Shown: positions 1 to 6,716, counted from the stretch's first letter. The stretch: DNA of 7,529 bases from DATLFA01 sp039934635 (GCA_039934635.1 JBDTLT010000257.1:1-7529); one strand, 5' to 3'. The notes: generated by a model not told the origin, from the sequence alone. Made by a program: numbers and translations.

Positions 1-972
1 TTGCGCCGCTCCGGTGACGACGGAGAGGATCTCGGCCTGCCGCCCGATTTCAGGAATTGTGCGGTTCATCGCGAAGAAGGCGCCGTCGGGCGAGAGCATC
101 GCGGTGTTGGCGTCGTCGATCGGGATGTCGGCGACGACTACTCGCTCGATTCGAGTATCGAAGTCGATCACACTGAACGTGCACCGTTGTTCGGCGCAGT
201 TGCGGGCGAGCAAGTTCGGGCCGCCGGCCGCGAACACGTGGGCCGGTGTCAGCAGCTCTTGCTGGCGGGTGACGAGGTCGAAGAGCGAAGTGCCCTCGGC
301 CGAAGTCAACAGGACCGAATGATCGCTGTAGTTGACCAACCCGTAGCTCGCGCCGAAGGGAAGCACGTCGAGCACCGTGCCGTCGATGGCGCGTCTCTGC
401 CATCGGCGCGGCGCATCATTCGCGAGCACCCAAAGAGTGAGTCCCTCGCGCTGGACAACGGGATAGACGCCCTTGCCCAATTGCTCTGTCGTCGTCGCAC
501 CGTTCGGGGTGACGATGCTCGACCCGTTGTCGCCATTGAAGACGACGACGTCGCGCAACAGTGGGAAGAGCGAAATGCCGCCGCGCACGCCGAGCGGTCG
601 CAGTTCGCCCGAATCGAGATCGAGTACCTGAAGCCGCGACTGATTGTCGAAGCTCCACAAGAGCAGACTGCTCGGCGTTGCCCCGAGAATGTTCGGAGCC
701 GAGATCTGAATGTTCGCGGGTTGCACCGTCGGCGTCGCGGTCGGCAGCGGCGTGACTGCGTCGGGCGTGGAGTCGTCCCCGCCGACGACGCTCAACGTCA
801 CGGCCACGATGACGGCGACCGCGACGAGACCGGCGATTGTCCAACGCCGACGCGGATCCTTCGCGGGTGGGGGTTTCAGCGCGATATGGGGATCGCCGCC
901 GACGGTCGCGGGCGCGATCGGGTGGAGCTCGATCAAGAGCTCGGGCGTACCCCGATCAGATTTCACGCCCAC
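1..972 (-). CDS. Membrane-anchored protein with predicted extracytoplasmic beta-propeller-like domain (3' end cut by window edge)
   Basis: This minus-strand frame is open from about 972 through base 1, so 324 residues are visible and the C-terminus lies outside the window. The product has a short cytoplasmic N-terminus (about 43 residues, Pro-rich, ending in Arg-Arg-Arg), one transmembrane segment at about 44-63, then a Thr/Pro-rich linker at about 66-85. The rest is a soluble region built of short beta-strand-like units, such as LLLWSFDNQSRLQVLDLDSGEL and SPDGAFFAMN, the latter typical of TolB/WD40-like blades. Two close Cys residues (NCAEQRC) could form a disulfide outside the cell. The start is uncertain: GTG at 972 or GTG at 966, neither with a clear Shine-Dalgarno sequence. 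It lies about 40 bases after the GNAT stop, so co-transcription is likely. I do not recognise a specific family; the propeller call is inference from strand pattern. Confidence 0.75.
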   Translation of the reverse strand, partial: MGVKSDRGTPELLIELHPIAPATVGGDPHIALKPPPAKDPRRRWTIAGLVAVAVIVAVTLSVVGGDDSTPDAVTPLPTATPTVQPANIQISAPNILGATPSSLLLWSFDNQSRLQVLDLDSGELRPLGVRGGISLFPLLRDVVVFNGDNGSSIVTPNGATTTEQLGKGVYPVVQREGLTLWVLANDAPRRWQRRAIDGTVLDVLPFGASYGLVNYSDHSVLLTSAEGTSLFDLVTRQQELLTPAHVFAAGGPNLLARNCAEQRCTFSVIDFDTRIERVVVADIPIDDANTAMLSPDGAFFAMNRTIPEIGRQAEILSVVTGAAQ

Positions 973-1009
973 CAGTACACCAGGTTGGGAGCGGCAGTTC
1001 CTGCTGCGT

Positions 1010-1528
1010 TCAGTTGGGGAGGTCGAGGCGCATGCAAACTCTCGTTGCCGGGTCGAGACCATGCGATGCTTCGGTTTCGCGAATTTGGCGTAATTCAGAG
1101 CCGATTTCGGCGTCGGACATCACCCGGAAGCCGAGGTGTTCGTACAGCGGGCGGTTCCACGCCACGTCGGCGAAGGTCGTCAGTGTGATGGCGCTTCGAT
1201 GGGTCGCGATGGCCCACTGACCCACTCGTTCGAGCAATGCGCGCCCGACGCCCTGTCCTTGTCGCTGGGGCACCACGCTGACCTGTTCGACGTGGGCGGA
1301 GCCGTCGACGACATCGACGAGCACATAGCCGACCGGCAAGCCGGTGGTGTCGATAGCCACCCACGAACGACCATCGAGCGCGTACGACGCGAGCGCTTCG
1401 ACGGAATCCGGTTCGTCATCGGCAATGGCATCGAGGCCGACCTCGCGAAAGCGTTCACCGGCCAGACGCTCGATCGTGCGCAGTGCTTCTCCGTCTTCGG
1501 GTTGCGCGGGTCGGATCGTTACGTTCAC
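1010..1528 (-). CDS. GNAT family N-acetyltransferase
   Basis: The 172-residue product has the GNAT layout: an N-terminal beta strand (NVTIRPAQPED), a central strand SWVAIDTTGLPVGYVLVD, then motif A, HVEQVSVVPQRQGQGVGRAL, with the acetyl-CoA pyrophosphate loop Q88-R-Q-G-Q-G-V-G95. Near the end is motif B, with N125 and Y129 in WNRPLYEHLGF; Tyr129 is a candidate general acid. The substrate cannot be read from sequence; relatives with the FADVxWNxPxY pattern are mostly uncharacterised. I chose GTG at 1528 because family members begin close to the first strand and AGGGG lies 10 bases upstream. An in-frame ATG at 1582 would add 18 residues (172 to 190) without homology-like features. The gene is divergent from the SRPBCC gene and upstream of the membrane propeller-like gene on the same strand. 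Confidence 0.9.
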   Translation of the reverse strand: MNVTIRPAQPEDGEALRTIERLAGERFREVGLDAIADDEPDSVEALASYALDGRSWVAIDTTGLPVGYVLVDVVDGSAHVEQVSVVPQRQGQGVGRALLERVGQWAIATHRSAITLTTFADVAWNRPLYEHLGFRVMSDAEIGSELRQIRETEASHGLDPATRVCMRLDLPN

Positions 1529-1593
1529 AACGGCCAAGCCCCTGACGCCCGACGGGATGTTGGCATGGCCGCAGTATGACATCGGCGGCTCGC

Positions 1594-1603
1594 CAGTAGG
1601 GTT
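1594..1603 (+). promoter_or_regulatory. Putative -10 element (TAGGGT at 1597-1602) of the SRPBCC gene
   Basis: TAGGGT fits TANNNT, the actinobacterial -10 consensus, and ends 6 bases before GTG 1609, so transcription would begin at or next to the start codon (leaderless). No -35 hexamer is evident. The ten bases CAGTAGGGTT recur before the dienelactone hydrolase gene. An alternative reading is that AGGG, 7 bases before the GTG, acts as a ribosome binding site. Confidence 0.45.
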
Positions 1604-1608
1604 GCGTC

Positions 1609-2064
1609 GTGCACGACTCCGTTACGGTCCACATGTCCGCGCCGCCCGAACCGATCTGGGCGTTGGTGAGCGACGTCACCAAGATCGGTCGCTACAGCCC
1701 CGAGACATTCGAAGCCGAGTGGCTCGACGGTGCGACCGGCCCCGCCGTCGGCGCCCGCTTTCGCGGTCACGTGAAGCGCAACGGCAAGGGCCCGACCTAT
1801 TGGACGACGTGCACAGTGGTTGCCAGCGAGCCCGGACGCGAGTTCGCGTTCGGCGTCGGGCCGGCGGAAAAACCGCTGAACGTTTGGCGATACCACCTCG
1901 AGTCGAGCGGCGACGGTACCGACGTGACCGAATCGTTCACGCTCTCGCCGACCAAGATGCTGCGTTTGTATTGGGCGTTGCTCGGATGGACCCGCGGCCG
2001 CACCAATCGCAACGGCATGCGCACGACGCTCGAACGCATCAAGGCCGAGGTCGAGTCGAACTAG
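1609..2064 (+). CDS. SRPBCC family protein (polyketide cyclase/START-like ligand-binding fold)
   Basis: The 151-residue product fits the usual 140-160 residues of small SRPBCC proteins. The N-terminus SVTVHMSAPPEPIWALVSDV is the typical first strand plus the helix in which APxExVWxxVSD recurs, followed by TKIGRYSPE. The mid-region has alternating strands (GARFRGHVKRN, TYWTTCTVVASEPGREFAF, WRYHLESSGDGTDVTESF), and a long C-terminal amphipathic helix (about 122-149) closes the helix-grip cavity. Such proteins bind hydrophobic ligands or act as cyclases or hydratases; no catalytic residue can be assigned here. The start is GTG at 1609, placed 6 bases after TAGGGT. The stop is 43 bases before the dienelactone hydrolase start on the same strand, so the two could share some transcription, although the second has its own TAGGGT box. 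Confidence 0.88.
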   Translation: MHDSVTVHMSAPPEPIWALVSDVTKIGRYSPETFEAEWLDGATGPAVGARFRGHVKRNGKGPTYWTTCTVVASEPGREFAFGVGPAEKPLNVWRYHLESSGDGTDVTESFTLSPTKMLRLYWALLGWTRGRTNRNGMRTTLERIKAEVESN

Positions 2065-2090
2065 ACGTCTCTGCGTCGAGTTTGGGGTCG

Positions 2091-2100
2091 CAGTAGGGTT
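2091..2100 (+). promoter_or_regulatory. Putative -10 element (TAGGGT at 2094-2099) of the dienelactone hydrolase gene
   Basis: TAGGGT ends 8 bases before ATG 2108. The enclosing CAGTAGGGTT is identical to the one before the SRPBCC gene. If used as a promoter, the transcript has at most a base or two of leader. AGGG at 9 bases from the ATG could instead serve as a Shine-Dalgarno sequence. Confidence 0.4.
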
Positions 2101-2107
2101 CCGGCCC

Positions 2108-2800
2108 ATGGCAGAGACAGTGAGCTTCGCGAGCAACGGCACAACCGCATCGGGTTATTTGGCGCGGCCGAGTAGTGGATCGGGGCCAGGCGTTCTCGTG
2201 ATCCAGGAATGGTGGGGCCTCGACAGCGGCATCAAGGAAATGGCCGATCGTCTGGCCGCTGCCGGCTTCGTCGCACTCGCGCCCGATCTCTATCACGGCG
2301 AGCTCGCAGGCCACGACGAGATGGACAAAGCGGGTCAACTCATGCAGAGCCTGCCGCCCGATCGTGCCGGGCGCGATATGAGCGGAGCCATCGACTACCT
2401 CGCGAGTCTCGATGGCGTGACGGGCAGTGGCATCGGCGTCGTCGGGTTCTGCATGGGCGGCATGTTGTCGTTGATCATCGCGGCGATGCGACCCGACAAG
2501 ATCACCGCCGCGGTGCCGTTCTACGGTTTCCCCCAAGGCCCCGGCGAACCCGACTGGTCGCAACTCACGGCCAAGGTACGCGGGCACATGGCGGAGAACG
2601 ACGACTTCTTCGGCCCCGAGGCCGCAAAGGCGCTCGAGGCCAAGTTGCAGGGGTTGGGCAAGGACGTCACCTTCACCGTGCATCCGGGCACCGGTCACGC
2701 ATTCATGGGCCCGCACAATGCGCTCGGCACGCTGAACGAAGAGCTCGCCGGCAAGATCTGGCCGCAGGTGCTGACGTTCTTGCACGAAACGCTGGCCTAG
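2108..2800 (+). CDS. Dienelactone hydrolase family protein
   Basis: The 230-residue alpha/beta hydrolase is close in size to the family's usual 230-240. The nucleophile elbow is GFCMGG with Cys115; Glu34 in QEWWG matches the Glu that positions the thiol in bacterial dienelactone hydrolase; Asp165 (in ENDDFF) and His197 (in GTGHAFM) complete a Cys-Asp-His triad. Strand-helix order follows the family (GVLVIQEWWGL, AAAGFVALAPDLY, GIGVVGFC, VPFYG, TFTVHPGTGHAF). Family members hydrolyse 4-carboxymethylenebut-2-en-4-olide in the beta-ketoadipate pathway or other lactones and esters. No other aromatic degradation gene is in the window, so the true substrate is open. The ATG at 2108 is preceded by TAGGGT 8 bases upstream, and a 10-bp inverted repeat follows the stop. 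It is probably cytoplasmic, as there is no signal peptide. Confidence 0.92.
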   Translation: MAETVSFASNGTTASGYLARPSSGSGPGVLVIQEWWGLDSGIKEMADRLAAAGFVALAPDLYHGELAGHDEMDKAGQLMQSLPPDRAGRDMSGAIDYLASLDGVTGSGIGVVGFCMGGMLSLIIAAMRPDKITAAVPFYGFPQGPGEPDWSQLTAKVRGHMAENDDFFGPEAAKALEAKLQGLGKDVTFTVHPGTGHAFMGPHNALGTLNEELAGKIWPQVLTFLHETLA

Positions 2801-2808
2801 CGGGCGCG

Positions 2809-2841
2809 ATCCGTACTCGAGACGTCGTGGTGAGTACGGAT
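2809..2841 (+). terminator. Perfect 10-bp inverted repeat after the dienelactone hydrolase gene, probable terminator
   Basis: ATCCGTACTC (2809-2818) and GAGTACGGAT (2832-2841) pair perfectly around a 13-base loop, 9 bases after the stop codon. Only a short T-run follows (TTTCC), so it is an imperfect intrinsic terminator of the kind common in high-GC actinobacteria. It could also be an operator for the downstream pseudokinase gene. Confidence 0.5.
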
Positions 2842-2905
2842 TTCCATAAGAAGATGTTTAACGCGCCGTTATTCATGGAAACACCACCGGCAGTGGGGAT
2901 GGTGT
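2841..2905. repeat. Two further inverted repeats upstream of the pseudokinase gene
   Basis: TTTCCAT (2841-2847) pairs with ATGGAAA (2875-2881) over a 27-base spacer, and ACACCA (2881-2886) pairs with TGGTGT (2900-2905). The second arm ends two bases before the TAGGTT box. The left part of the region is AT-richer than its surroundings. Regulatory binding or RNA structure is possible, but short arms like these can arise by chance. Confidence 0.35.
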
Positions 2906-2907
2906 CC

Positions 2908-2913
2908 TAGGTT
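2908..2913 (+). promoter_or_regulatory. Putative -10 element TAGGTT of the pseudokinase gene
   Basis: TAGGTT ends 9 bases before ATG 2923 and is immediately followed by GTG 2914, too close to serve as a transcribed start. This favours ATG 2923 with a leader of only a few bases. No -35 hexamer is seen. Confidence 0.4.
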
Positions 2914-2922
2914 GTGGGCGGG

Positions 2923-4203
2923 ATGGCGCGATTCACAATAGAAGTGGCGGATGTCGGCGCAACAGTGCGGCGGGCGTGGGACACGAGCAACGGCCAGTTC
3001 GTCGTGCTCGAATGTGGACTTCGCCCCGAACGCACGCGCAAGATCCAGGCGCTGCCCCCGAGCCCGGCAATCGCACCCTACGAGCGCACTCGCATCAGCA
3101 ACCGTGTGCACGTGATCCATCCCGCGCCGCTCGAGTTCGCTCAGCCAATCGATGAGTTCGACGTCGCCCAAGCCATCGGCAGCCTGCTCGATGGGCTGGC
3201 GTGGTTGCATTCCCACGGGGTGACGCACGGTGCCATCGACGCGAACGCGCTCACCTCGGGTCCCACCGGCGGTCGACTCTCCCTCGCCGGTGCCTTGAGC
3301 CAACCCGCGCATGCGTCGGCCGACGACGACGTGTATGCCGCCGCGGTCCTGGCGTTCACCCTCCTCGTCGGCGACTCACCCGGACCCGATGTCGACACGA
3401 GCCTGCGACTCGCGGAGTCGGCATCGCCCTCAGTGGCCGCGGCGATCATTGCCGGTCTCGATCCTGACGCGTCGCGGCGCCCCGCTGCCGAGTCGTTCGC
3501 CACGATGGTGCGCGGTGAGTACATACCGACGGTCGCGGAGTCGCCTCGGCACTCATCCGCCGTTGCCCGCCTGCGCGAGGTGTTGGCCATTGTTGTTGCA
3601 TCCGTCGAACGCGGGGTGGCGTCGATCACTCAGGTGGCCCGTCCGTACGCGACGAGGGCGACTGCCGGCGTCGGCGCGGCGTTCGCAATGGTCCTCCTTG
3701 CGATAGGGCTTGCCGTCGCCGACCAGCGCGGCACCGAGGCGTTTGCGGATGCCAACTCGCCCGCAGTCGAATCGACGGTGTCCGAGCTCATCGCCGCCCG
3801 CGTCGAGGCCCCCCCGGCGTCCACGACGATTGGTGCGGTGGGCGCTTTCATGATCGAGGACGTGATCGCGGCCGACGAAGTTGCCACCCGACAAGCTGCC
3901 GCCCGGGCCGCGTCACTCACCACCACGACGACGACGACCACCACGACCACGCTCCCGCCGGCGCCGCCTCCCACAAGGGCAGTCGTCGTCGTTGCGCCGC
4001 CAACGACGGCCGGGCCACTGCCGACGACCCTTGCGCCCAAGCCGGTCGTCACGACCGTACCCCCAACCACGGTTGCGCCCACCACGACGCGCGCCGCGCC
4101 GACCACCAAAGCACCGACCACGACCCGGGTGACGACAACGACGCGTGCGCCGACCACGACCCGCGCGACAACGACCACCCGCAAGGGCAACGGCAAGGGC
4201 TGA
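2923..4203 (+). CDS. Transmembrane pseudokinase with Thr/Pro-rich extracytoplasmic tail
   Basis: The 426-residue product resembles a bacterial Hanks-type kinase only in its C-lobe. IGSLLDGLAWLHSHGVTHGAI at about 87-105 matches helix E and the catalytic loop, but HRD is replaced by H102-G-A104, so the catalytic Asp is absent. The DFG position reads L121-A-G123, so the metal-binding Asp is absent too. DDDVYAAAVLAFTLLVG (about 134-150) matches helix F, and DPDASRRP (180-187) keeps the conserved late Arg. The first 65 residues show no Gly-rich loop and no clear ATP-anchoring Lys. One transmembrane segment lies at about 248-268, then an Ala-rich segment and a Thr/Pro-rich tail (about 331-420) ending in RKGNGKG. 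It is probably a binding or signalling scaffold with the tail outside the cell. ATG 2923 is preferred; GTG 2914 sits directly against TAGGTT. Confidence 0.82.
   Translation: MARFTIEVADVGATVRRAWDTSNGQFVVLECGLRPERTRKIQALPPSPAIAPYERTRISNRVHVIHPAPLEFAQPIDEFDVAQAIGSLLDGLAWLHSHGVTHGAIDANALTSGPTGGRLSLAGALSQPAHASADDDVYAAAVLAFTLLVGDSPGPDVDTSLRLAESASPSVAAAIIAGLDPDASRRPAAESFATMVRGEYIPTVAESPRHSSAVARLREVLAIVVASVERGVASITQVARPYATRATAGVGAAFAMVLLAIGLAVADQRGTEAFADANSPAVESTVSELIAARVEAPPASTTIGAVGAFMIEDVIAADEVATRQAAARAASLTTTTTTTTTTTLPPAPPPTRAVVVVAPPTTAGPLPTTLAPKPVVTTVPPTTVAPTTTRAAPTTKAPTTTRVTTTTRAPTTTRATTTTRKGNGKG
3913..4203 (+). repeat. Thr/Pro-rich low-complexity tail with two 12-residue repeats (within the pseudokinase gene)
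   Basis: This stretch encodes a run of about 11 Thr, then Pro/Val/Thr-rich sequence, then two tandem 12-residue units, APTTTRVTTTTR and APTTTRATTTTR (residues 397-408 and 409-420). At DNA level, GC(A/G)CCGACCACGACCCG recurs at 4111-4127 and 4147-4163, exactly 36 bases apart and in frame. The composition resembles O-glycosylated or wall-spanning stalks of actinobacterial surface proteins. It is prone to length variation by slippage or unequal recombination. Confidence 0.8.
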
Positions 4204-4229
4204 GTCGCCGCGTTGCGCCGAGGCAAAGG

Positions 4230-4243
4230 GGTGTTACCACACC
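4230..4243 (+). terminator. Weak hairpin between the pseudokinase and permease genes
   Basis: GGTGT (4230-4234) and ACACC (4239-4243) form a 5-bp stem with a 4-base loop, 27 bases after the pseudokinase stop. There is no following T-run. It may be a weak terminator, or nothing. The rest of the gap holds the permease promoter box. Confidence 0.2.
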
Positions 4244-4287
4244 GATCTTGCTGAGGTGGCTTCCTTTCGTGTGGCGGTCTCGTGGCA

Positions 4288-4293
4288 TACGGT
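4288..4293 (+). promoter_or_regulatory. Putative -10 element TACGGT of the FtsX permease gene
   Basis: TACGGT (TANNNT class) ends exactly 6 bases before ATG 4300, placing the expected transcription start at the A of the ATG. No Shine-Dalgarno sequence precedes this ATG, which strengthens the leaderless reading. The upstream in-frame GTG 4282 would not be transcribed from here. Confidence 0.5.
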
Positions 4294-4299
4294 GCGGCT

Positions 4300-6693
4300 A
4301 TGGCAGGACGAAGCGGCGCGGCGTTGCGTTTGTGGTCCGCGAGCGAGCTGCGCCGGCGTTGGGCCTCGTTGGTGATCCTGGGGCTTCTCGCGGGCGCGGC
4401 ATCCGGCCTCGCGATCGCGGCGTTCGACGGTGCATCGCGCAGTGGTAGCGCGTACACCCGGATGCGGGAAAAGCTCAACGCCGCCGATGCCGTCTTCTAC
4501 CCGAGCCAGGTCGGGGCGGGCGATATCGACGTGACCAAGCTCTCGACGCTCGACGAGGTCGACGGGTGGGCGGGCTTCGCACTGAATGACAGTCATATCG
4601 ACGAGTTGTCCGATGGTTCCTCCCCTTTCATCGCGGTCGGTGATGGTTGGTTCGACACGATCGAACGGGCCAAGGTGATCCAAGGAAGGTTGCCTGATCC
4701 AAAAGCGGACGATGAGGCAGTGATCAACGTGGCGACGACCAAGTTGAGACTCGACACCCCGGTCAAGCTCGGGACCGAGTTCACATGGCGTAACCCATCA
4801 ATGGAAGACGCCGAGCTGTATCCAGACGGTGCGCCCGCGGGGTTCGACTGGACGACCGCCCGAGGACCAGTGACGAAACTGCGCATCGTGGGCGTCGTGC
4901 GCCTGCCGATGGACTCTGTCGTGTCGTTCGCGTCGGGTGGACTACTGATCGCCGGCCCGGGTTGGGCCGCTGCCCACCTCGACGAAACGCCGGTCTACTT
5001 CACGAACGCACTGGTGCGGCTCGAGAACGGCGGCGCGGACGTGCCCAAGTTCAAGGCCGACGTTTCGCAGATCTATGGCCGGGACGATCTACCCGTCAAG
5101 GATCTGAGCGTCGACATCAAGCGCGTCCAGCGGTCGGTCGATCTCGAGCAGACGGCGTTGATCTTGTTCGGTGGCGCAGTTGTCGCGGCTGGGGTGGTGT
5201 TGGTCGGCCAGAGCCTGCTGCGATCGGTGCGCGCCGGCGCGAGTGGGCTACCCGTGCTGCGGGCGATGGGTCTGGGACGCGCGTCGTTGTACGTCGGCCT
5301 CTTGGCGCCGCACTTGCTCACCCTCGCGGTGGCGGTGGTCGTCGCCGCAATAACCGGTGCGGTGCTGTCGGCTCGCTTCCCGATCGGTCTCGCGCGCCAA
5401 CTCGATCCTGATCTCGGCATTCATGTCGACGCCACGCGGTTCGTCGCCGCGCTCGCAGTGACCGCCGCCGTGCTGTTCCTGGGAACCCTCACGATTGCCG
5501 TCATCACGACGCGCGGGTTGACGAGGCAGCAAACGTTGCGGCGCAACCAGGTCGTCGGCGCGGCGACCCGTGCCGGTTTGCCGATACCGCCCGCGGTCGG
5601 CACGAGCCTGGCTTTGGAGCAAGCGCCGGCACAGAGTGGATCGGCTCGACCCGCACTGCTGGCGGCGGTGATCGGCGTGATCGCCGTGGTCGGCGCCACC
5701 ACATTGGTCGGAGGCATCGATGACGCGTTGCACAAGCCCGCACGCGTCGGCACCGTCTGGGACCTCGAGGCGTACCCGCAGGACGAAGCGGCTCTCGTCG
5801 CACTCCAGAACATGGCACCGACTCCGGATATCGATGGAGCGGCCGTCATTTCGCGCTGGCCGACCGTCGTGGCCGACATCGACGCGCCGCTCTACGCAGT
5901 GTTCGGCGGGAGTGGCGAGTCGGTTCACTACGTGACATTGCAGGGTCGCGCTCCGGCGGCGGATGACGAGGTCGCCATCGGTGCCCGCACCGCGTCCATC
6001 ATCCACGCGGACATCGGTGACTCCGTGGCGGTCGGGCCCGAGCACCGCGAAATGCGCGTCGTCGGCATCAGCTTGTTCCAGCAGACTCCGCACTCGTCCT
6101 TCGACGAAGGCGCGTGGGTGACGCCGAAGACGATCGATGACATTAGTGGCATGTCGTTGATGGAGCGCGAGCGCCTCGTCTTGATTCGGCTTCGTCACGG
6201 TGCCGACCGCGACGCGGTGATGGCGTCGCTCAGTGAGTCCTATTACGTGACGACGCCCGCGACGGTGCCCGATGTCGAAAATCTCGGCAATGTGCGGAGT
6301 CTTCCGTTGTCACTTGCGGCGTTTCTCGTGTTGCTCGCGATCGGCGCAGTCGGCCATGCGCTGATGACCGGAGCGCGTCACCGTGCCCACGACCTCGCGG
6401 TGCTGCGGGCACTGGGCATCACGCCGCGCCAGGCCGCGGCGTGCGTTTCGTGGCAGGCAACGATCATCGGCATCATCGCACTCGTCATCGGTGTGCCCGC
6501 GGGCGTGATCGCCGGGCGCGCGCTGTGGCGATTGACGGCCGATTCGCTGTCCTTCGTGTACGTCGGACCACTGGCGACCGTCGCAATGCTGCTCGTCGTT
6601 CCCGGCGCGTTGCTCGTGTGTTGGATCCTTGCCATATGGCCCGCGCGGGCCGCCGGTCGACGTCCGGCGCACGAGGTCTTGCGCGCCGAGTGA
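4300..6693 (+). CDS. FtsX-like (MacB-type) ABC transporter permease
   Basis: The 797-residue protein has the duplicated FtsX plan. A transmembrane segment near 22-42 is followed by a large extracytoplasmic domain (about 45-285), three segments at about 288-308, 334-362 and 384-406, a fifth at about 453-473, a second extracytoplasmic domain (about 475-665), and three final segments at about 668-690, 718-740 and 755-780. Both FtsX blocks carry the typical cytoplasmic loop (SGLPVLRAMGLGRASLY and HDLAVLRALGITPRQAA), and the C-terminus is WPARAAGRRPAHEVLRAE. Such permeases pair with a LolD/MacB-like ATPase for lipoprotein, peptide or lipid handling, or for mechanotransmission; no ATPase gene lies in the window. 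ATG 4300 is preferred because the in-frame GTG 4282 lies upstream of a TACGGT box that is 6 bases before the ATG. Confidence 0.92.
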   Translation: MAGRSGAALRLWSASELRRRWASLVILGLLAGAASGLAIAAFDGASRSGSAYTRMREKLNAADAVFYPSQVGAGDIDVTKLSTLDEVDGWAGFALNDSHIDELSDGSSPFIAVGDGWFDTIERAKVIQGRLPDPKADDEAVINVATTKLRLDTPVKLGTEFTWRNPSMEDAELYPDGAPAGFDWTTARGPVTKLRIVGVVRLPMDSVVSFASGGLLIAGPGWAAAHLDETPVYFTNALVRLENGGADVPKFKADVSQIYGRDDLPVKDLSVDIKRVQRSVDLEQTALILFGGAVVAAGVVLVGQSLLRSVRAGASGLPVLRAMGLGRASLYVGLLAPHLLTLAVAVVVAAITGAVLSARFPIGLARQLDPDLGIHVDATRFVAALAVTAAVLFLGTLTIAVITTRGLTRQQTLRRNQVVGAATRAGLPIPPAVGTSLALEQAPAQSGSARPALLAAVIGVIAVVGATTLVGGIDDALHKPARVGTVWDLEAYPQDEAALVALQNMAPTPDIDGAAVISRWPTVVADIDAPLYAVFGGSGESVHYVTLQGRAPAADDEVAIGARTASIIHADIGDSVAVGPEHREMRVVGISLFQQTPHSSFDEGAWVTPKTIDDISGMSLMERERLVLIRLRHGADRDAVMASLSESYYVTTPATVPDVENLGNVRSLPLSLAAFLVLLAIGAVGHALMTGARHRAHDLAVLRALGITPRQAAACVSWQATIIGIIALVIGVPAGVIAGRALWRLTADSLSFVYVGPLATVAMLLVVPGALLVCWILAIWPARAAGRRPAHEVLRAE

Positions 6694-6703
6694 TCGGGCT
6701 CGC

Positions 6704-6709
6704 TACCGT
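6704..6709 (+). promoter_or_regulatory. Putative -10 element TACCGT before the BKACE remnant
   Basis: TACCGT ends 7 bases before ATG 6717 and begins 11 bases after the permease stop codon. No Shine-Dalgarno sequence is visible. The spacing equals that of intact neighbours, so the start region appears to have survived the decay of the coding sequence. Confidence 0.4.
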
Positions 6710-6716
6710 CGTTCAG

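Noticed and set aside
1..1188. Long plus-strand open frame of 395 codons
   Set aside because: It is antisense to the propeller-like and GNAT genes, is Arg/Asp-rich with no domain-like pattern, and reflects GC-rich codon bias on the opposite strand.
2064..2071. AGACGTCT palindrome after the SRPBCC stop
   Set aside because: Eight bases is too short to distinguish from chance in GC-rich DNA, and nothing around it suggests an operator.
2039..2785. Minus-strand frame of 248 codons opposite the hydrolase
   Set aside because: The plus strand carries a clear dienelactone hydrolase with a full triad; the antisense product is His/Arg-rich without recognisable motifs.
3630..4478. Minus-strand frame of 282 codons with long Val runs
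   Set aside because: The Val-rich stretch is the reverse complement of the Thr repeat codons of the pseudokinase, so it is a shadow of low-complexity DNA.
5248..6198. Minus-strand frame of 316 codons opposite the permease
   Set aside because: The permease on the plus strand has convincing membrane segments and FtsX motifs; the antisense product is Arg/Asp/His-rich and lacks any recognisable fold.
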